A DNA stretch of 64,000 nt from Flectonema sp. DT1601 (lineage: Eukaryota; Euglenozoa; Diplonemea; Diplonemida; Diplonemidae). The stretch spans positions 744,001 to 808,000 of the forward strand of contig OZ025804.1 in assembly GCA_964019425.1 (NCBI GenBank). The letters are read 5' to 3'. Under the pieces are notes generated by a model. The model saw only the letters and a program-made list of their open reading frames with translations, was not told where the DNA came from and made no database searches. Every line of letters begins with the position of its first letter. The first letter of the stretch is position 1. A program made the translations under genes and the position numbers. Below are positions 62,401 through 64,000 of this stretch, one piece after another.

Positions 62401-64000
62401 CAGACTAAACACTACTGACACCATCCACGCTATAGTCCACAACAACGACAGGATTCTGAGAGATTTAACTGACGAAATGATATTAAAATTAATCGAACTG
62501 CTGCACAATTTTGGTCGCAGTCCAAGTTACTTAAATCTACTAGCAGCGTTGTGTGTTTGTAATGGAAATGGTCAACTACGATCACAACACATTATATGTG
62601 AACGGTTATTGGAGTGTGGTGATGCACCAGACATCGAAAGGACTCCTTTATTATATAGCACTCGTTTAAAAGACGGTGGGTTGTGGATTCAAATATTACC
62701 ATCTCACCACAGGGAAGCAACACTTAGTTGTAATGATCCAGAGACTTTGTCTTGGGAAAATTTTCCAGTTTTGCTTCGTGATGATGCTAGTCCTTCTGCT
62801 AGTCAAACAGACGTCATCAGTAGGTGGGTCACTCTGGGTGACTTTGTAGCGAAGGAGTCGAGTACCACCATTCGGTATTTCGAAAAACAACTTCACTTGT
62901 TTGCCTGCATCGCTACAGGAAATGACGATTGCGCGATGAAAGTGTCAGCAAAGATACCAAAAAGTCATATTCTTGCTGCACTCGCAAAGACAAAATGGAC
63001 CGAAGATGCAGATGCTGTCCGCACTGGTTTCTTAGAATTAGCTAGAGTAGTTCACTTACATCCAGCAGCTGTTGATTTTGATGACTGTGATGCCGACGTT
63101 CACGAATTCATCGAAAACATAAAAGACTTACTAACACGAGATCTATCTGTTTCCACTAGATTGATAGTTCCTCAAATACAAAAGAATCGACTGGTTTGTG
63201 AGATGTTAAACTGTACGATGTTCTTAACACAAAATGATTTTTTTACTTCTAAAGAATTACAAAATCTCGTACCAGTTCTTTGTAAGGTGCTTGACCCTTC
63301 TGATGATGTTAAAAAAACACTTATTGGAGGTGCTGTTGGGAGAGAAGCAAAGGCTCGACGGGATAGTTTTTGCAACTTAGATCCTGACAGTTGGTCTTTC
63401 CTAGTGAGAGCTATTGAAGAAAGCTTGACTGAAGTCAATCACGCTGACAGTCGTTTCGAAGCTACTGAAGAAAATAAGGTAGTCATGTCTTGTAAGCTAG
63501 TTTGTTGTCTTATATTAGAAACACTTTATAAACAAAAACAACCAATCGGAGATTGGGTTCTATCATCACTATCAGTAAGAGGTCCTTATGGATCCGTCCT
63601 AACTGGAAGACGAGCACTCGTTAAGATATTAATTTGCATTACATTATATAAAGGAAATCAGAAATTGTTTCATGTTGCTTTTCAACTGCTATGTAGATGT
63701 TTAAGTGAAGAAGAAGATGGTTTTATTGAGTGTACAGGAACCTTTGAGGATCCCTCGACTGAACAAGATTCAGAACATCCGGCTATCATTGCATTCGCTG
63801 AATTATTATCACAAGACGTAGCTCATCAAAAGGAACAATTACTCGCAGATGACATGTCAATTGGTGGTAAGCTCACCAGACATTTAGTAAACCATTTCAA
63901 AGAAAACCCATACGATGATACGACAAGTGTTTCACTAGCTCTCAGAGTACTCCGCAGAGTTATCTATTCAGCTAAGAATAGAGATGGTGAAACAGGAATG
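59471..64000 (+). CDS. IP3 receptor/ryanodine receptor-like channel, N-terminal half with a PDZ-like insert
   Basis: The frame runs 1510 codons from the ATG to the window edge without a stop. Residues ~12-190 match the IP3-receptor suppressor domain (FGDRLCFQNVLTEGHLST, RCIFTLKRP). MIR-type repeats follow to ~residue 420 (GTAVSILHKETDAYLEGQP, YRLRHLASGRYLC). Residues ~640-720 look like a PDZ domain: RLGFICTGNIIIKVAKAGVAETAGLVPGMRIVSVDG. A RIH-like helical region follows (RYQVLHRILTLGYRL, ~residues 930-1000). Receptors are ~2700 residues, so the pore lies beyond the window. It would release calcium from internal stores. An AG acceptor (TTCTCTTCACACAG) ends at 59388. PDZ is not part of animal IP3 receptors. 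The arginines and lysines of the IP3 site were not mapped. Confidence 0.8.
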   Translation, partial: MAMLGGGGGAPELRFGDRLCFQNVLTEGHLSTAFMKGMCFPIVTIHEEHSTDEGPPTQIPAAFERCIFTLKRPIDDDYTATEEGTVVTYGRWVKVVSVTSQKQLTVSIKSNTQGRYHHGSHLTDLTIDIEEPACGLSTINETGSLSRLEDTFRILPRGKIREEGEAVRAGEQVVLESVIASGLLSVGGVFPNCTIFTSQSQPENHTMRALETVPPSSSTPESAIWVVDLFDPPGETDVTTQQNPCPLKAGTAVSILHKETDAYLEGQPAGQPPSIGGHSFPDVFFNRSQRIVGKEEPSVSSNAIWIVESNEMIKGGLLLAGGYGREYHYRLRHLASGRYLCSTRRPDALKRGAPRLILCDNLVEEETDSHISTADGSLVTLYPLDDSEEYLKETTYARVEMAACGSWLHCNGTDLLPPRPTPQVGDIENNRRSVKLDGFAPLRATLTSKMVYEDIYCIQQVDWSTVCSVNRIVSIIPILKSVADTLSSNETFANWNVIMGSGSGNGNEKRMRRKSIDQRKPSLANPDIRGVTPPQGMNTMEKKDTADLLVALRDVIHKECDPEGENNKDYDDSKVLSPTTAQRLQEFTFASSPDPILSPLSDDHTLVSTAATDTSSDVSSLATPPIQVSTIKQTRRPTPIRLTRCMYHLDRGDDPDRRLGFICTGNIIIKVAKAGVAETAGLVPGMRIVSVDGCAVVDDSDNVMDAFRRAGCAIAVRIDPVMQDPPSDTDEDDYADMTPPPRKSVGFGVTTEVSKKAKLGVSFGSSPIVDACRPVIPPRPFWNTSVTNEPKLLLRSQVRALKVVPPCRVSINTGPLIKKGVNELLAATWTANVRQLLVDTTAALSNLIAFVVGEEVGDWAVPKRSYLPIKHRVSAKMASESFKQTLPPQREFQKMLLEQDIQYHVIRLLRASFVLKGEKEGLSGGLHISEINEVRYQVLHRILTLGYRLVMKSVVGAPDLAVNLTHFLNFFESQSGYRLNTTDTIHAIVHNNDRILRDLTDEMILKLIELLHNFGRSPSYLNLLAALCVCNGNGQLRSQHIICERLLECGDAPDIERTPLLYSTRLKDGGLWIQILPSHHREATLSCNDPETLSWENFPVLLRDDASPSASQTDVISRWVTLGDFVAKESSTTIRYFEKQLHLFACIATGNDDCAMKVSAKIPKSHILAALAKTKWTEDADAVRTGFLELARVVHLHPAAVDFDDCDADVHEFIENIKDLLTRDLSVSTRLIVPQIQKNRLVCEMLNCTMFLTQNDFFTSKELQNLVPVLCKVLDPSDDVKKTLIGGAVGREAKARRDSFCNLDPDSWSFLVRAIEESLTEVNHADSRFEATEENKVVMSCKLVCCLILETLYKQKQPIGDWVLSSLSVRGPYGSVLTGRRALVKILICITLYKGNQKLFHVAFQLLCRCLSEEEDGFIECTGTFEDPSTEQDSEHPAIIAFAELLSQDVAHQKEQLLADDMSIGGKLTRHLVNHFKENPYDDTTSVSLALRVLRRVIYSAKNRDGETGM

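Noticed and set aside
1-64000. CRISPR array, rRNA or clear tRNA genes
   Set aside because: No spaced short repeats and no recognisable rRNA or tRNA sequence were found on reading both strands; a small RNA could still be missed without a covariance search.

Overview
The window looks like nuclear DNA of a flagellated protist, most likely a euglenozoan and possibly a diplonemid. Every host gene I can support reads on the + strand. Almost every start codon sits 4-50 bases behind a pyrimidine-rich tract ending in AG, which suits spliced-leader trans-splicing, although no spliced-leader RNA gene was seen. Cis-introns are present, mostly GTATGT..AG. One intron has no GT..AG and its two ends can pair into a long stem, as in euglenid/diplonemid non-conventional introns. 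The P0 stalk proteins end in an atypical FGDMFD tail. Intergenic DNA is full of long A and T runs. The taxonomic call is inference.

Layout. Positions 1-7001 hold two head-to-tail copies of a poly(A)-tailed, LTR-less retroelement. The first is cut by the window edge and the second is whole. It encodes one 1744-residue protein with a ubiquitin-specific-protease domain, viroplasmin-type modules and RNase H-like modules, and no reverse transcriptase. Positions 7002-8209 are gene-poor and carry small repeat fragments. Then follow: methionine sulfoxide reductase A (8210-9213), a mitochondrial carrier (10051-10923), a 75-residue unknown (11915-12142), a coiled-coil protein (12609-13553), an AGC kinase (13933-15246), an RRM-like protein with a C-terminal membrane anchor (16453-17253), a six-exon unknown protein with the odd intron (17503-20201), a cytoplasmic dynein intermediate chain (21322-23329), a giant repeat-rich kinesin (23753-30067), a possible tiny three-exon gene (30348-30718), three near-identical ribosomal P0 genes (32540-36752), a 4225-residue axonemal dynein heavy chain (37022-49699), two near-identical ribosomal L23a genes (50542-51884), a KYG-repeat/PH protein (52424-57956), an IQ-motif protein (58241-59326), and the first half of an IP3-receptor-like calcium channel carrying an extra PDZ-like domain (59471 to the window end).

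Functionally the genes mix housekeeping (ribosome, oxidative repair, mitochondrial transport) with flagellum and cytoskeleton (dynein heavy chain, dynein intermediate chain, kinesin) and signalling (kinase, PH protein, calcium channel). No operon-like functional grouping is evident beyond the shared strand. The points most worth a second look are the protease-bearing tandem retroelement, the stem-ended intron, and the sharply bounded gene homogenisation of P0 and L23a.
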